64,000 nt of DNA from contig NZ_CP061312.1 in assembly GCF_018688155.1 (NCBI RefSeq), positions 1,054,001 through 1,118,000 on the forward strand, read 5' to 3'. The first letter of the stretch is position 1, and every line of letters begins with the position of its first letter. The notes beneath the pieces were generated by a model. That model had not been told where the DNA came from, ran no database searches, and was given only the letters and a program-made list of their open reading frames with translations. Positions 26,405-35,297 of the stretch are shown one piece after another. The position numbers were made by a program, and so were the translations under genes. This DNA comes from Polynucleobacter sp. AP-Sving-400A-A2. GTDB taxonomy: Bacteria; Pseudomonadota; Gammaproteobacteria; Burkholderiales; Burkholderiaceae.

Positions 26405-27172
26405 ATGTTTAATTCGCTCTTCGACCAAGTCGACTCCATTATTGTTCGTGACCCTGCCGCAAGAAATCGCCTTGAGGTCATTACCTGCTACCCAGGCTTA
26501 CATGCTGTTTGGATACACCGGGCATCACATGGTCTATGGAACTTGGGTTTGAAGTGGATTGCGCGCCTGCTATCGATGCTGGCCCGTTTCATTACCGGTA
26601 TTGAAATTCATCCTGGGGCCAAGATCGGTCGCAGGGTATTTTTAGATCATGGTCTTGGCATTGTGATTGGAGAGACTACTGAAATTGGTGATGACTGCAC
26701 CATCTATCAAGGCGTTACCTTGGGCGGGACCTCTCTATATAAAGGTGTAAAGCGTCATCCCACACTAGGCAAAGGCGTAGTCATCAGTGCAGGAGCTAAA
26801 GTTCTTGGGGGCTTTACCGTAGGTGATGGCGCTCGCGTTGGATCTAATGCGGTTGTGCTTAAAGAAATCCCGGCTGGTGCAACTGCCGTAGGAATTCCTG
26901 CGCGCATCTTGCATCCTGATTTGCCTCAGGCCAGCTCGCCAGACAGTAAGGCTAAAGAATATTTCTCAGCCTATGGCGTCACACCAAACGTAGATGATCC
27001 AGTTTCGATGGCACTAAAAGGTTTAATTGATGCCACCTTGGAACAAGAAGCCAAAATCGCTGCACTTGAAAAAGCGCTGGCAAAGTTGAGTAATTCGCCC
27101 TCAACACTGAGCGATGAAGCTAGTGATACCAAGCGTGATCTTGGAGCTCTAAAAGAGTGGCTTAAAGAGTAG
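26405..27172 (+). CDS. cysE: Serine O-acetyltransferase
   Basis: It makes O-acetylserine for cysteine synthesis. The 255-residue protein has a left-handed beta-helix with hexapeptide repeats and the catalytic [22 protein letters not shown] region (key H of DHGLG), then [18 protein letters not shown]. It is shorter at the N terminus than E. coli CysE, like the compact beta-proteobacterial form. A coiled tail (about residues 205-255) is extra. It converges with slyD. Confidence 0.93.
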   Translation: MFNSLFDQVDSIIVRDPAARNRLEVITCYPGLHAVWIHRASHGLWNLGLKWIARLLSMLARFITGIEIHPGAKIGRRVFLDHGLGIVIGETTEIGDDCTIYQGVTLGGTSLYKGVKRHPTLGKGVVISAGAKVLGGFTVGDGARVGSNAVVLKEIPAGATAVGIPARILHPDLPQASSPDSKAKEYFSAYGVTPNVDDPVSMALKGLIDATLEQEAKIAALEKALAKLSNSPSTLSDEASDTKRDLGALKEWLKE

Positions 27173-27181
27173 CCTCTGGTT

Positions 27182-27769
27182 TTAGTGCAGAGTTGGTGAT
27201 GGGCTGCCAGGGGGAGAGATTCGGCCAGCAGGGTCATCCTCGCTGTCATCTGAATCATCAGGCATTCCAAAGGTAAATGCTTCACCGCCCTCAGGCTGTT
27301 GATTTTCGATCTCTTCATCCGTAGCAGTTCGGATATCTTCCACATGAACCCAAAAGCGTAAAGCCATACCAGCGAGTGGATGATTCCCATCTAAAACGAC
27401 TTGGCTATCAGCCACATCAGTAACGGTGTAGATCAAGGGGTCTTCATCTTCTTCATCAGAGTCTTCTCCTTCTTCATCAGGAACACCCTCAAACTGCATA
27501 CCGACTTCCAAAGGCTCAGGAAAGCGTGCGCGTGGCTCAATCTTGAGTAACTCGGGGTCATACTCTCCAAAGGCCTCGCTAGGTTCAAGCTGAATGCTGG
27601 CCTCATAGCCCACATCCTGACCGTCCAATAAAGTTTCAATTTTAGGAAAAGTGCCCTCATATCCACCATGCAGGTATACCATCGGAGAGTCAGGTTCCTC
27701 GATAATATTATTTTGCGCATCAGTTAATTTGTAGCGCAGGGATACAACGGTATTTTTTTCGATCTTCAT
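27182..27769 (-). CDS. slyD: SlyD-like FKBP-type peptidyl-prolyl isomerase with acidic insert and tail
   Basis: The 195-residue protein begins with the SlyD FKBP strand (MKIEKNTVVSLRYKLTDA), has YLHGGYEGTFPKIE and the insert-in-flap chaperone domain with DGNHPLAGMALRF. The usual histidine-rich metal tail is absent; the tail and an insert (about residues 103-114) are instead rich in aspartate and glutamate. Nickel binding is therefore doubtful. The ATG at 27769 matches the family start; an ATG 18 bp upstream has no better ribosome-binding site. Confidence 0.85.
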   Translation of the reverse strand: MKIEKNTVVSLRYKLTDAQNNIIEEPDSPMVYLHGGYEGTFPKIETLLDGQDVGYEASIQLEPSEAFGEYDPELLKIEPRARFPEPLEVGMQFEGVPDEEGEDSDEEDEDPLIYTVTDVADSQVVLDGNHPLAGMALRFWVHVEDIRTATDEEIENQQPEGGEAFTFGMPDDSDDSEDDPAGRISPPGSPSPTLH

Positions 27770-27813
27770 GCGTAATTCATTCAACATTGTGTTTTAAACA
27801 GCTTCTTACTGAT

Positions 27814-29040
27814 ATGACAGCATTTTACTTGAGCAAGGCCTACGATCCACCACAGGCACCCCAAAACCTCCCGCTGGATCGCCCCTGGGCTCTTCTGGGG
27901 GGCAATAGCCCTCAGCAGTTCATGAAATTCTATTGGCAAAAGAAGCCGCTGCTAGTGCGAGGTGCTATCCCCGCCTTTGAGCTTGCCAAACAAATAGGTG
28001 ACCCCTTGGGTAGCGCGATATCACCTGAAGAATTGTTCAAAATAGCGGCTGATGATGCGGTGGAGTCTAGATTAATTAAGGCAAAGCCTTGGACTTTTAC
28101 AAACGGTCCATTTAAAAAGAAATTGATTCCCTCCATTGAGAAGTCTGATTGGACGCTACTCCTTCAAGGCATGGAGACCAAACACCCTGCAGCTGCAAAA
28201 GTACTTTCCTGGTTTCGCTTTATTCCGGATGCGCGCCTAGATGATTTGATGATTAGTATCGCCGGTCCTGGCGGCGGCGTAGGCCCCCACTTTGATTCTT
28301 ATGATGTCTTTTTAATTCAGATGTCAGGACGTAGACGTTGGCGTATTTCTGAGCAAAAGGATTTAACCCTGAATCCAAATCTACCTATGAAAATTCTGCA
28401 GGACTTTAGAGAGGAGCAGGAGTGGGATCTGGAGCCAGGCGATATGCTTTACCTGCCACCCCATGTTGCTCATGATGGCATTGCTTTAGATGCAGGCTGC
28501 CAAACTTGGTCAGTTGGCTTTAGATCGCAAAGCTATAAAGAAATCTTGCAAGAGGGCCTCTGGCGTTTAGCTGAATCACTGGAAGATATTCCTGAACTCA
28601 ATAAGCACTTTGCAGATCCCAAGCAAACGGCAACCGATTGTGCAGAGCAACTACCAGCAGAAATCATTATGCAAGTAGCGCAAAAATTAAAAAGTTTGCA
28701 ACTCGATCGCGTAGAAACATTTCTCCCTGGTATCGCCGCTTATCTTAGCGAACCAAAACCACAGGCCTACTTTGATGGCATGGCCAATAAACTCTCCCCC
28801 GAACAATTTGGACGCCAACTTACCAAGCAATCTTTAAAAGCACACCCCTATACAAGGCTTCTCGCTTTGGGCACAAGAATTTACTGCAATGGCGAAGAAA
28901 TGACCAACGGTCAACCCGCCTCTGTTCAAGTGGCTTGGCGCTCACTGGCAAGTAGCAAACAGTTCAAGGGATCATTAGGAAAAATTGGGTTAAATAACAG
29001 CCTTTTTGAGGCTTTTGAAGCCGGATGGCTGCTTTTTTAA
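27814..29040 (+). CDS. roxA: Cupin-type ribosomal protein uL16 hydroxylase RoxA
   Basis: The 408-residue 2-oxoglutarate/Fe(II) oxygenase has the iron triad H159 and D161 in GPHFDSYDVFLIQ and H220 in PPHVAHDGIA, plus SGRRRWRIS, the RoxA/YcfD pattern. It is thought to hydroxylate an arginine of ribosomal protein uL16. The last third is a winged-helix dimerisation part. The ATG at 27814 was preferred over a GTG at 27787 because it avoids overlap with slyD's start; both are without a strong ribosome-binding site. Confidence 0.87.
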   Translation: MTAFYLSKAYDPPQAPQNLPLDRPWALLGGNSPQQFMKFYWQKKPLLVRGAIPAFELAKQIGDPLGSAISPEELFKIAADDAVESRLIKAKPWTFTNGPFKKKLIPSIEKSDWTLLLQGMETKHPAAAKVLSWFRFIPDARLDDLMISIAGPGGGVGPHFDSYDVFLIQMSGRRRWRISEQKDLTLNPNLPMKILQDFREEQEWDLEPGDMLYLPPHVAHDGIALDAGCQTWSVGFRSQSYKEILQEGLWRLAESLEDIPELNKHFADPKQTATDCAEQLPAEIIMQVAQKLKSLQLDRVETFLPGIAAYLSEPKPQAYFDGMANKLSPEQFGRQLTKQSLKAHPYTRLLALGTRIYCNGEEMTNGQPASVQVAWRSLASSKQFKGSLGKIGLNNSLFEAFEAGWLLF

Positions 29041-29059
29041 GGCTCAATTAGTAGATGGC

Positions 29060-29065
29060 TATAAT
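29060..29065 (+). promoter_or_regulatory. -10 element upstream of the Ala/Pro lipoprotein
   Basis: A perfect TATAAT lies 90 bp upstream of the ATG at 29155; the -35 region is weak (TTAAGG at a 17-bp distance). Transcription from here would give a leader of about 80 bases containing two hairpins (29084-29096 and 29110-29129). Confidence 0.55.
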
Positions 29066-29109
29066 GCATACAGGAAAGTACTTAGGGTCTAACCCTGTAT
29101 CTTCCAAGT

Positions 29110-29129
29110 ATTAATAACCGGTTATTAAT
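29110..29129. repeat. 20-bp perfect palindrome in the lipoprotein leader
   Basis: ATTAATAACC followed directly by its reverse complement GGTTATTAAT forms a 20-bp perfect palindrome 25 bp upstream of the start codon. Either it is an operator for a dimeric regulator or, as RNA, a hairpin close to the ribosome-binding site AGAGGA. Confidence 0.65.
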
Positions 29130-29154
29130 GATATTTTTTAAGAGGAAATCACAA

Positions 29155-29346
29155 ATGAAGAAGTCCCTAGCACTCGTAGCAATGTTGGCAATCGCTTTGG
29201 CCGCTTGCGGTAAAAAAGAAGAAGCAAAACCTGTTGAAGCCGCTCCTGCTGCTCCTGCTGCCGCTCCAGCTGCTGACGCTCCTGCTGCTGCTCCAGCTGC
29301 TCCTGCTGCTGCTCCTGCTGCACCTGCTGCTGACGCTAAGAAGTAA
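29155..29346 (+). CDS. Small Ala/Pro-rich lipoprotein
   Basis: The 63-residue product has a lipoprotein signal (MKKSLALVAMLAIALAAC, with the lipobox cysteine at residue 18), a short lysine/glutamate segment, and an Ala/Pro repeat to the end (AAPAAP-like units with two ADA breaks). Such proteins are common, abundant and poorly defined in Burkholderiales. The ATG at 29155 has AAGAGGAAATC upstream; the in-frame longer reading from 29128 lacks a site. A strong terminator follows. The function is unknown. Confidence 0.82.
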   Translation: MKKSLALVAMLAIALAACGKKEEAKPVEAAPAAPAAAPAADAPAAAPAAPAAAPAAPAADAKK

Positions 29347-29360
29347 TCTTCTTCTTGAAG

Positions 29361-29390
29361 AAAAAAAGCCGCTGAGAAGCGGCTTTTTTA
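29361..29390. terminator. Bidirectional rho-independent terminator
   Basis: AAAAAGCCGCT and AGCGGCTTTTT form an 11-pair stem with a four-base loop between the convergent lipoprotein gene and bamC. T-runs follow on both strands, so it can serve both genes. Confidence 0.9.
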
Positions 29391-29417
29391 TTAACTCAGT
29401 TTTCTTAGCTTCAATAC

Positions 29418-30566
29418 CTATCTAGCCATTTGCTCCGTCAGCAGCGTTAAGAGTTGTAATCCAGCAGGAGTATTTTCAGGCTTACCATCTGCGTTCTGAA
29501 CGTACACACTTGACGAATTATCACCGGTCGATTTAACCACCACGAGGTATTTCTTAGCCTTCAAGCTTGAGTCGTCTTTGCTACTAAACAAGTTAGTGAA
29601 AAATCCTTTGGTATCGCCCAAATCTTTAGGATTCACATAACGTACGTAGTAAACGCCATTCGCACGATTGCGATCTTCAACGGTAAAGTTCGAACGATCC
29701 AAGGCAAGTCCAGTGTCACGCCATACGCGATCAAAGCCGGCTGCCATCTCAATATGGGCGGTATTTACGCCCTCTTGAACTAATTTCGCCTTAGGTGTCT
29801 TTGGACCCAGTGGTGCTGCAACCTGAGCCTTCGCCATTTCTTGGGTCATACCCAAGCGCTCCATCAAACGAGCCAAAAATGCTGCTTCAAGTTCAGGATC
29901 ATTTGGGCGTGCAGTCCATATAGTCGATATACAAGCACCAGTACCATCTGTTGTACATTTTTCAATGGCACCACGTTGAGTAATATAAATTTCTGTTTCG
30001 CTAGGCTTGCTGGCTTCAAGACGAGTCTTGTATTTATCGCGCTCACCAGTATCGTAGAGAGAATCTAATGCACCGCCGATTGCAGAGCGAATAAAGTCTT
30101 GTGCGATCTTAGCGCGGTTCTCGGCCCAGTCGGTTTCCATGATGCCGGTAGAGGGTGAGTCAATCACCAATAGGAAGCCATTCTCTTGCCAGAAATCTTT
30201 AATTTGCGGATAGAGCTCTGGTGCTGGCTTTTCTACAACCAACCAACGACGCTCACCATCACGAGCAATACGCATACCCGGAATACCAGTCATGACGTTC
30301 TTGCGGGTCTGTACCGATTTTTTTACCGCAGCGTTGTACTCAGACATGGTGGCAGAACCATCCTGAACAATGTAACGACGATCAGCTTGAGCGGTAATCA
30401 GATCAGGCGGATAAGATAAATTAGGCCCACGCACAGCACCAGCAGATTTGTAGTCAACCGTGTCATTCGTTGTTACGGATTTACAGCCAAGCAAAACAAT
30501 GCTTACTAAAGAGAGCATTAGTAGAGTTGCACAGTGTTGGCGCAGGAGTTGCATCGAATTCATCAT
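29418..30566 (-). CDS. bamC: Outer-membrane protein assembly factor BamC
   Basis: The 382-residue lipoprotein (lipobox LLGC, cysteine 28) has the BamC architecture: an unstructured [17 protein letters not shown] segment that contacts BamD, and two helix-grip domains. It is part of the Bam complex that inserts outer-membrane proteins. Its start overlaps the dapA stop by four bases (ATGATGA), the dapA-bamC coupling seen in many proteobacteria. A second in-frame ATG directly follows the first. Confidence 0.9.
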   Translation of the reverse strand: MMNSMQLLRQHCATLLMLSLVSIVLLGCKSVTTNDTVDYKSAGAVRGPNLSYPPDLITAQADRRYIVQDGSATMSEYNAAVKKSVQTRKNVMTGIPGMRIARDGERRWLVVEKPAPELYPQIKDFWQENGFLLVIDSPSTGIMETDWAENRAKIAQDFIRSAIGGALDSLYDTGERDKYKTRLEASKPSETEIYITQRGAIEKCTTDGTGACISTIWTARPNDPELEAAFLARLMERLGMTQEMAKAQVAAPLGPKTPKAKLVQEGVNTAHIEMAAGFDRVWRDTGLALDRSNFTVEDRNRANGVYYVRYVNPKDLGDTKGFFTNLFSSKDDSSLKAKKYLVVVKSTGDNSSSVYVQNADGKPENTPAGLQLLTLLTEQMAR

Positions 30567-31519
30567 AGTAAGCCAGCCTGTTTTAATGCAGTCTTCAAAG
30601 GTTCGCGCAAGGCAACGCTCAAAGGGGTTAAAGGTAATCGAATACCTGGGCTTACTTTACCCATTTGATGCAGGGCCCATTTCACAGGAATCGGATTTGC
30701 CTCAGTAAACATAGCTTTATGCACAGCCAGTAATTGATATTGAATCGCACGCGTCTTGACGACATCATCGGACATTGCAGCCTGACAGAGCTCATGCATT
30801 AAGCGAGGGGCAATATTAGCCGTTACAGAAATATTACCCTTGCCGCCCATGAGCATCAGCATTGCTGCACTAAGATCATCACCAGAAAATACGGAAAAAT
30901 CTTGATGCCCAGCACGCTGAAGATCGGCTAGCAACACAGTGCCGCGCTCAATACTTCCGGTGGCATCTTTGATACCGATAATGCCTGGAACTCCTGCTAG
31001 GCGAACAGTGGTCTCACCGGCAAGATCAGCTACGGTTCTACCGGGAACGTTATACAGAATTACAGGCAGATCAACTGACTCTGCAATCTTCTTAAAGTGG
31101 GCATACATACCCTCTTGAGTTGGCTTGTTGTAATAAGGCACCACCTGCAGGCTGGCATCAGCACCAACCGACTTGGCAAAGTTCGTTAACTCAATTGCCT
31201 CAGTAGTGGAATTGCCACCAGTACCAGCGATCACTGGGATACGCCCAGCAACATGATCTACTGTCACCTTAATCAGCTCACAATGCTCTTCTACAGATAC
31301 CGTGGGAGACTCTCCGCTGGTACCAACAATAACAATGCCATCAGAACCTTCGGCAACATGCCAATCGAGCAAGGAACGTAAAGCCGGAAAATCCAGGCTT
31401 CCATCCTCGAACATCGGCGTCACAATGGCAGGCATACTGCCTGCAATAGGCTTTTTACTGACTTTGGATTGAGTTGTATTAGTCACTGAATGTGTCTGAT
31501 TTTTCTGAATGTTAACCAT
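30563..31519 (-). CDS. dapA: 4-hydroxy-tetrahydrodipicolinate synthase
   Basis: It condenses pyruvate with aspartate semialdehyde in lysine and peptidoglycan synthesis. The 318-residue protein has [25 protein letters not shown] and the Schiff-base lysine in [10 protein letters not shown]. The N terminus carries about 25 residues beyond the usual family start, which begins at the internal PAIVTPM. The ATG at 31519 overlaps the methyltransferase stop by eight bases. A start at the internal methionine (before PAIVTPM) is possible. Confidence 0.93.
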   Translation of the reverse strand: MVNIQKNQTHSVTNTTQSKVSKKPIAGSMPAIVTPMFEDGSLDFPALRSLLDWHVAEGSDGIVIVGTSGESPTVSVEEHCELIKVTVDHVAGRIPVIAGTGGNSTTEAIELTNFAKSVGADASLQVVPYYNKPTQEGMYAHFKKIAESVDLPVILYNVPGRTVADLAGETTVRLAGVPGIIGIKDATGSIERGTVLLADLQRAGHQDFSVFSGDDLSAAMLMLMGGKGNISVTANIAPRLMHELCQAAMSDDVVKTRAIQYQLLAVHKAMFTEANPIPVKWALHQMGKVSPGIRLPLTPLSVALREPLKTALKQAGLL

Positions 31520-32075
31520 CAAATTGTAACGGAATGCACCCTTTTAAATGCCCTTTTACGGCACAAATCCGCTGAACCATGGCTGGTTTAGGTTGATCGA
31601 GGTAAATATCCTCGTAGGCAATCACTTTCAGACCTGAACGCTGTGCCAAAGCCAGCAATTCCCCTGGATTTAGCAAGAAATTGGGGTTTGAAGGTTTACC
31701 GAATACCGCATTCCCCTCAGCAAAGGTCTCGTAGATGAGAGCGCCACCTTCAGATAGCATTTTTGGCAATTCTTCTAAAAATGGTCGATAAAGATAGTTT
31801 GTCACCACAATTCCTGAAAACCGCTGGCCTACTAAAGGCCAATCTAAACCTTCTAGATCGAGTTTTTGGGTTTGGACAACATCACTTTTCAGGGGCTCAA
31901 TAGCCGAAATATCTTGATCAACCGCCAGAATACGATGGCCTAAAGAAGCTAACAAGCTAGTATGCCGACCGGAGCCACAGGCCAGGTCAAGAACTACCCC
32001 ATCAGTTGGAATTGCTGCAGCAAAACGCTTCACCCAAGGCGAAGCATTTGAAATTGCATCATGTATTGCAGTCAA
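31512..32075 (-). CDS. Class I SAM-dependent methyltransferase
   Basis: The 187-residue product has the SAM-binding motif [20 protein letters not shown] and the acidic residue two strands on (AVDQD), then VVTNYLYRP as motif IV. A TTG at 32075 is the best start: it is preceded by GAGG at a five-base distance and follows the trpS stop by seven bases. An ATG start upstream would run through 110 bp of trpS coding sequence. The substrate is unknown; it is coupled with dapA (eight-base overlap). Confidence 0.75.
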   Translation of the reverse strand: MTAIHDAISNASPWVKRFAAAIPTDGVVLDLACGSGRHTSLLASLGHRILAVDQDISAIEPLKSDVVQTQKLDLEGLDWPLVGQRFSGIVVTNYLYRPFLEELPKMLSEGGALIYETFAEGNAVFGKPSNPNFLLNPGELLALAQRSGLKVIAYEDIYLDQPKPAMVQRICAVKGHLKGCIPLQFDG

Positions 32076-32082
32076 GATTGCC

Positions 32083-33285
32083 TCAGTCGTAAGCCAAGCC
32101 CATAGACTCTCGGACCTCGCGCATGGTTTCTTGAGCAACCTTACGCGCTTTATCGGAACCATCAGCAATGATGGAGCGCAATAAGCTTGGATCATCTAAG
32201 TATTTCTGGGCACGCTCAAACATGGGCTGCTGTTCAGCAAGAATGGAATCAATTACAGGTTGCTTGCACTCTAAGCAGCCTATACCCGCAGATTGACATT
32301 CTTTTTGAACCCAAGTTTTAGTATCTTCGCTCGAATACACCGTATGAAGTTGCCACACAGGACAACGCGCAGGATCACCTGGATCAGTTCTACGCACCCT
32401 GGCAGGATCAGTTGGCATAGTGCGAATTGAGCGAATCACTTCTTCAGGTTTTTCGCGAATGCTAATCGTATTACCGTAAGACTTGGACATCTTCTGCCCA
32501 TCAATACCCGGCATGCGGGATGCCGTAGTTAACAAAGCTTGTGGCTCTGGCAGAATAATTTTGCGTGCTCCCTCTAAGAAACCAAACAGTCTTTCGCGAT
32601 CAGCCATCGACAAACTTTGCGCTTCTTGTAATAGTGCTTGAGCTTGCTCTAGAGCCTCTTCATCACCCCGCTCCTGAAAAGCGATACGCAATTCAGCATA
32701 CATTTTGGCGCGCTTACTACCCAATTTTTTAACTGCCTCCAAGGCTTTCTCTTCAAAGCCAGGCTCGCGTCCATAGAGATAGTTAAAACGACGCGCTACT
32801 TCACGAGTCATCTCCACGTGCGGCACTTGATCTTCGCCCACCGGCACAAACTGAGCGCGGTACATCAAAATATCAGCAGCTTGCAGCAAGGGGTAACCCA
32901 AGAAACCGTAAGTCTGCAAATCTTTCTCTTTGAGTTTTTCGATTTGATCTTTATACGTTGGCACGCGCTCTAACCAACCCAAAGGAGTACCCATCGCCAA
33001 CAATAGAAATAGCTCTGCATGCTCAGGCACTTTGCTCTGAATAAATAAAGTCGCTTGGTTTGGATCAACACCGCATGCCAACCAGTCAATCACCATATCC
33101 CATACCGATTTCTCGATCACATCTGGAGTTTCATAGTGAGTCGTTAAGGCGTGCCAGTCTGCGACAAAAAAGTAGCAGGGATACTCAGATTGCAAGCGAA
33201 CCCAGTTCTTTAAAACACCATGGTAATGGCCGAGGTGCAAGCTACCAGTTGGTCGCATGCCAGAGAGAACGCGTTCTGCAAACAT
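32083..33285 (-). CDS. trpS: Tryptophanyl-tRNA synthetase
   Basis: It charges tRNA-Trp. The 400-residue class I synthetase has the HIGH equivalent HLGH (residues 17-20), the YPLLQAADILMY block and KMSKS. The length is that of the longer form (with an insert of about 60 residues) common in beta-proteobacteria. Downstream are the methyltransferase, dapA and bamC on the same strand. Confidence 0.96.
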   Translation of the reverse strand: MFAERVLSGMRPTGSLHLGHYHGVLKNWVRLQSEYPCYFFVADWHALTTHYETPDVIEKSVWDMVIDWLACGVDPNQATLFIQSKVPEHAELFLLLAMGTPLGWLERVPTYKDQIEKLKEKDLQTYGFLGYPLLQAADILMYRAQFVPVGEDQVPHVEMTREVARRFNYLYGREPGFEEKALEAVKKLGSKRAKMYAELRIAFQERGDEEALEQAQALLQEAQSLSMADRERLFGFLEGARKIILPEPQALLTTASRMPGIDGQKMSKSYGNTISIREKPEEVIRSIRTMPTDPARVRRTDPGDPARCPVWQLHTVYSSEDTKTWVQKECQSAGIGCLECKQPVIDSILAEQQPMFERAQKYLDDPSLLRSIIADGSDKARKVAQETMREVRESMGLAYD

Positions 33286-33335
33286 CTTGATCTTTATTCT
33301 TTAAGGGTAATTAAATAGGTTGAGTGTGAGGCCGC

Positions 33336-34184
33336 TTAATGAAACAGCGACCATACTGGAGTCAAATGATCTGGCAAATGAGGCAAGGTGCCAAGGTCAA
33401 TATAACTTTCCTCTGGGTCATGAAAATCGGATCCACGAGAAGCTAAAAATCCATAATGCTGAGCAATCTTGCCATAGGTTTGATATTGATTCGGACTATG
33501 ACTGCCAGTAATGACCTCGATAGCCATGCCACCGATTTCTTTAAAATGCTTGTAGAGTTCATCCATCTGCATAGCACTCAGCTTGTAACGACCAGGATGG
33601 GCAATCACAGCAGCACCCCCCGCCCCTTTAATCCAGGCGACCGCATCATCTAGTGTTGCCCAGAGATGCGGTACGTAACCCGGCTTGTCTTCAACCAGAT
33701 ATCTTTTAAAGACCTGGTCAGTATCTTTGCAAATACCCTGCTCCACCAGAAAGCGCGCGAAGTGTGTGCGAGAAATCAGCTCTTGGTTGCCAGCAAAATG
33801 TAATGCGCCTTCATAGGCGCCAGGTATCCCAGCTTTCAATAATTGTTCAGCCATCTGCTTTGCGCGATTACCGCGACCTTCACGAGTGCGGCGCAAGCCC
33901 TCTAGAATTCCTGCATGGGCAGCGTCAATTCCTAAGCCAACGATATGGATGGTTTGCCCCATCCAAGTTACTGAAATCTCGACCCCAGGTAGATAGTCCA
34001 TACCCAGTGTGCTTGCAGCAATCTGCGCCCTCGCTTGGCCACCAAGCTCATCGTGATCGGTCAATGCCCATAAACGTACGCCGTTAGCATAGGCACGTTC
34101 AGCCAACTGCTCAGGCGTGAGCGTTCCATCAGAAACAACGGAATGGCAGTGTAAATCTGCGTTTAGGCTGGAATTGCTAGTCAT
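33336..34184 (-). CDS. rnm: PHP-domain 3',5'-nucleoside bisphosphate phosphatase / RNase AM
   Basis: The 282-residue PHP-fold protein has DLHCHSVVSDG (H12, H14), ALTDHDELGG, the GVEIS motif and AHPGRY, followed by GSDFHD, the full set of PHP metal ligands. E. coli YciV (Rnm) hydrolyses pAp and trims 5' ends of RNA. The name is by similarity and the activity unverified. It lies nine bases from the zapE stop and 50 bp upstream of trpS. Confidence 0.88.
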   Translation of the reverse strand: MTSNSSLNADLHCHSVVSDGTLTPEQLAERAYANGVRLWALTDHDELGGQARAQIAASTLGMDYLPGVEISVTWMGQTIHIVGLGIDAAHAGILEGLRRTREGRGNRAKQMAEQLLKAGIPGAYEGALHFAGNQELISRTHFARFLVEQGICKDTDQVFKRYLVEDKPGYVPHLWATLDDAVAWIKGAGGAAVIAHPGRYKLSAMQMDELYKHFKEIGGMAIEVITGSHSPNQYQTYGKIAQHYGFLASRGSDFHDPEESYIDLGTLPHLPDHLTPVWSLFH

Positions 34185-34193
34185 GACCCTATT

Positions 34194-35297
34194 TTAGGTC
34201 AAGCTGGTATCAATTACCCGGCGAGGTGCATCCAGGTAATCACGAGACTGCATCTCAATTAAACGAGAAACCGTTCTGGAGAACTCACTGGTAATCTGGC
34301 CCTCAGTGTATAAATCGACCGCCGGAACCTCTGCAGAGATGATTAGTTTGATTTTATGGTCATAGAGGACGTCAATCAGCCAAATAAAGCGGCGGGCTTC
34401 ATTAGTCATTCTAGGGGGCATATAAGGCACCCCAGACAAGATTACCGTATGAAACTGCTTGGCAATCTCCAAATAGTCGTTTTGTGACCTTGGACCACAG
34501 CATAGGGTTTGAAAATCAAACCAAACTACCCCTTCAGCCATATGCAAAGGCCTTAGCTCACGGGACTCAATGCGTAACACCGGACGGACAGTCTCTTTTT
34601 GATTGCCAATTAAGCCTTTAAACATCTGCATCAAGATCGCATGAGTTGCGGCGTTCACTGGAGTGAGGTAGGCCTGAACTTGAGCCATTTGTATACGCCG
34701 ATAGTCATGTCCATCATCAACATTCATCACATCGAGCTGCTCTTCCAACAGCTTAATGGCTGGCAGCAAGCGATCACGATGTAAGCCGTTGGGATAAAGC
34801 TGGTCAGGCTGATAATTAGAGGTCATCACAAACTGGACGCGATCTTCAAAGAGTGCGCTCAGCAAGCGATACAAAATCATGGCATCGGCAATGTCATTAA
34901 TATGGAACTCATCAAAACAGATGAGCCGGTATCTATTGGCAATTCTTTTGGCAAGTTCATCCAGTGGATCTGCCATACCAGAGAGCTCATGAAGTTCACG
35001 ATGCACTTCTCGCATAAATTCATGAAAATGAATGCGGATCTTTTTCTCTAGGGGAGATGCAGCAAAAAAGATATCCATCAAAAAGGATTTGCCGCGACCG
35101 ACTCCGCCCCATAAGTAGACGCCACGAGGGAGTTTTGGTTTAAAGAGTTTCTTTTTTAAACCGCTGTTGCGAATTTCTTTGTAAGCAACCCACTCATCTT
35201 CGCAGCGCTGCAAGCGCTCAATAGCAGCAAGCTGCGCGGGATCGCTTTGATACCCGCGCGCCTTTAACTCTTGATGGTAATACTCTAATGCTTTCAA
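34194..35297 (-). CDS. zapE: Cell division protein ZapE (AFG1-like ATPase)
   Basis: The 367-residue ATPase has Walker A GGVGRGKS (residues 64-71), Walker B LICFDEFH and the second ATPase core TSNYQPDQLY with LPAI. ZapE contributes to Z-ring stability under stress. It starts with a TTG that directly follows the lpdA stop (TAA TTG). There is no better start, and the N-terminal YYHQELKARG is family-like. It is the last gene in the sucA-odhB-lpdA cluster. Confidence 0.92.
   Translation of the reverse strand: MKALEYYHQELKARGYQSDPAQLAAIERLQRCEDEWVAYKEIRNSGLKKKLFKPKLPRGVYLWGGVGRGKSFLMDIFFAASPLEKKIRIHFHEFMREVHRELHELSGMADPLDELAKRIANRYRLICFDEFHINDIADAMILYRLLSALFEDRVQFVMTSNYQPDQLYPNGLHRDRLLPAIKLLEEQLDVMNVDDGHDYRRIQMAQVQAYLTPVNAATHAILMQMFKGLIGNQKETVRPVLRIESRELRPLHMAEGVVWFDFQTLCCGPRSQNDYLEIAKQFHTVILSGVPYMPPRMTNEARRFIWLIDVLYDHKIKLIISAEVPAVDLYTEGQITSEFSRTVSRLIEMQSRDYLDAPRRVIDTSLT

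Noticed and set aside
29138-29323. Minus-strand ORF of Gln-rich sequence opposite the Ala/Pro lipoprotein
   Set aside because: It is the complement of GCT/CCT repeats; glutamine-rich reading arises from the same low-complexity DNA.
32076-32195. ATG-started extension of the methyltransferase into trpS
   Set aside because: It would overlap trpS by 113 bp and add residues without family likeness; the TTG with GAGG just after trpS fits better.
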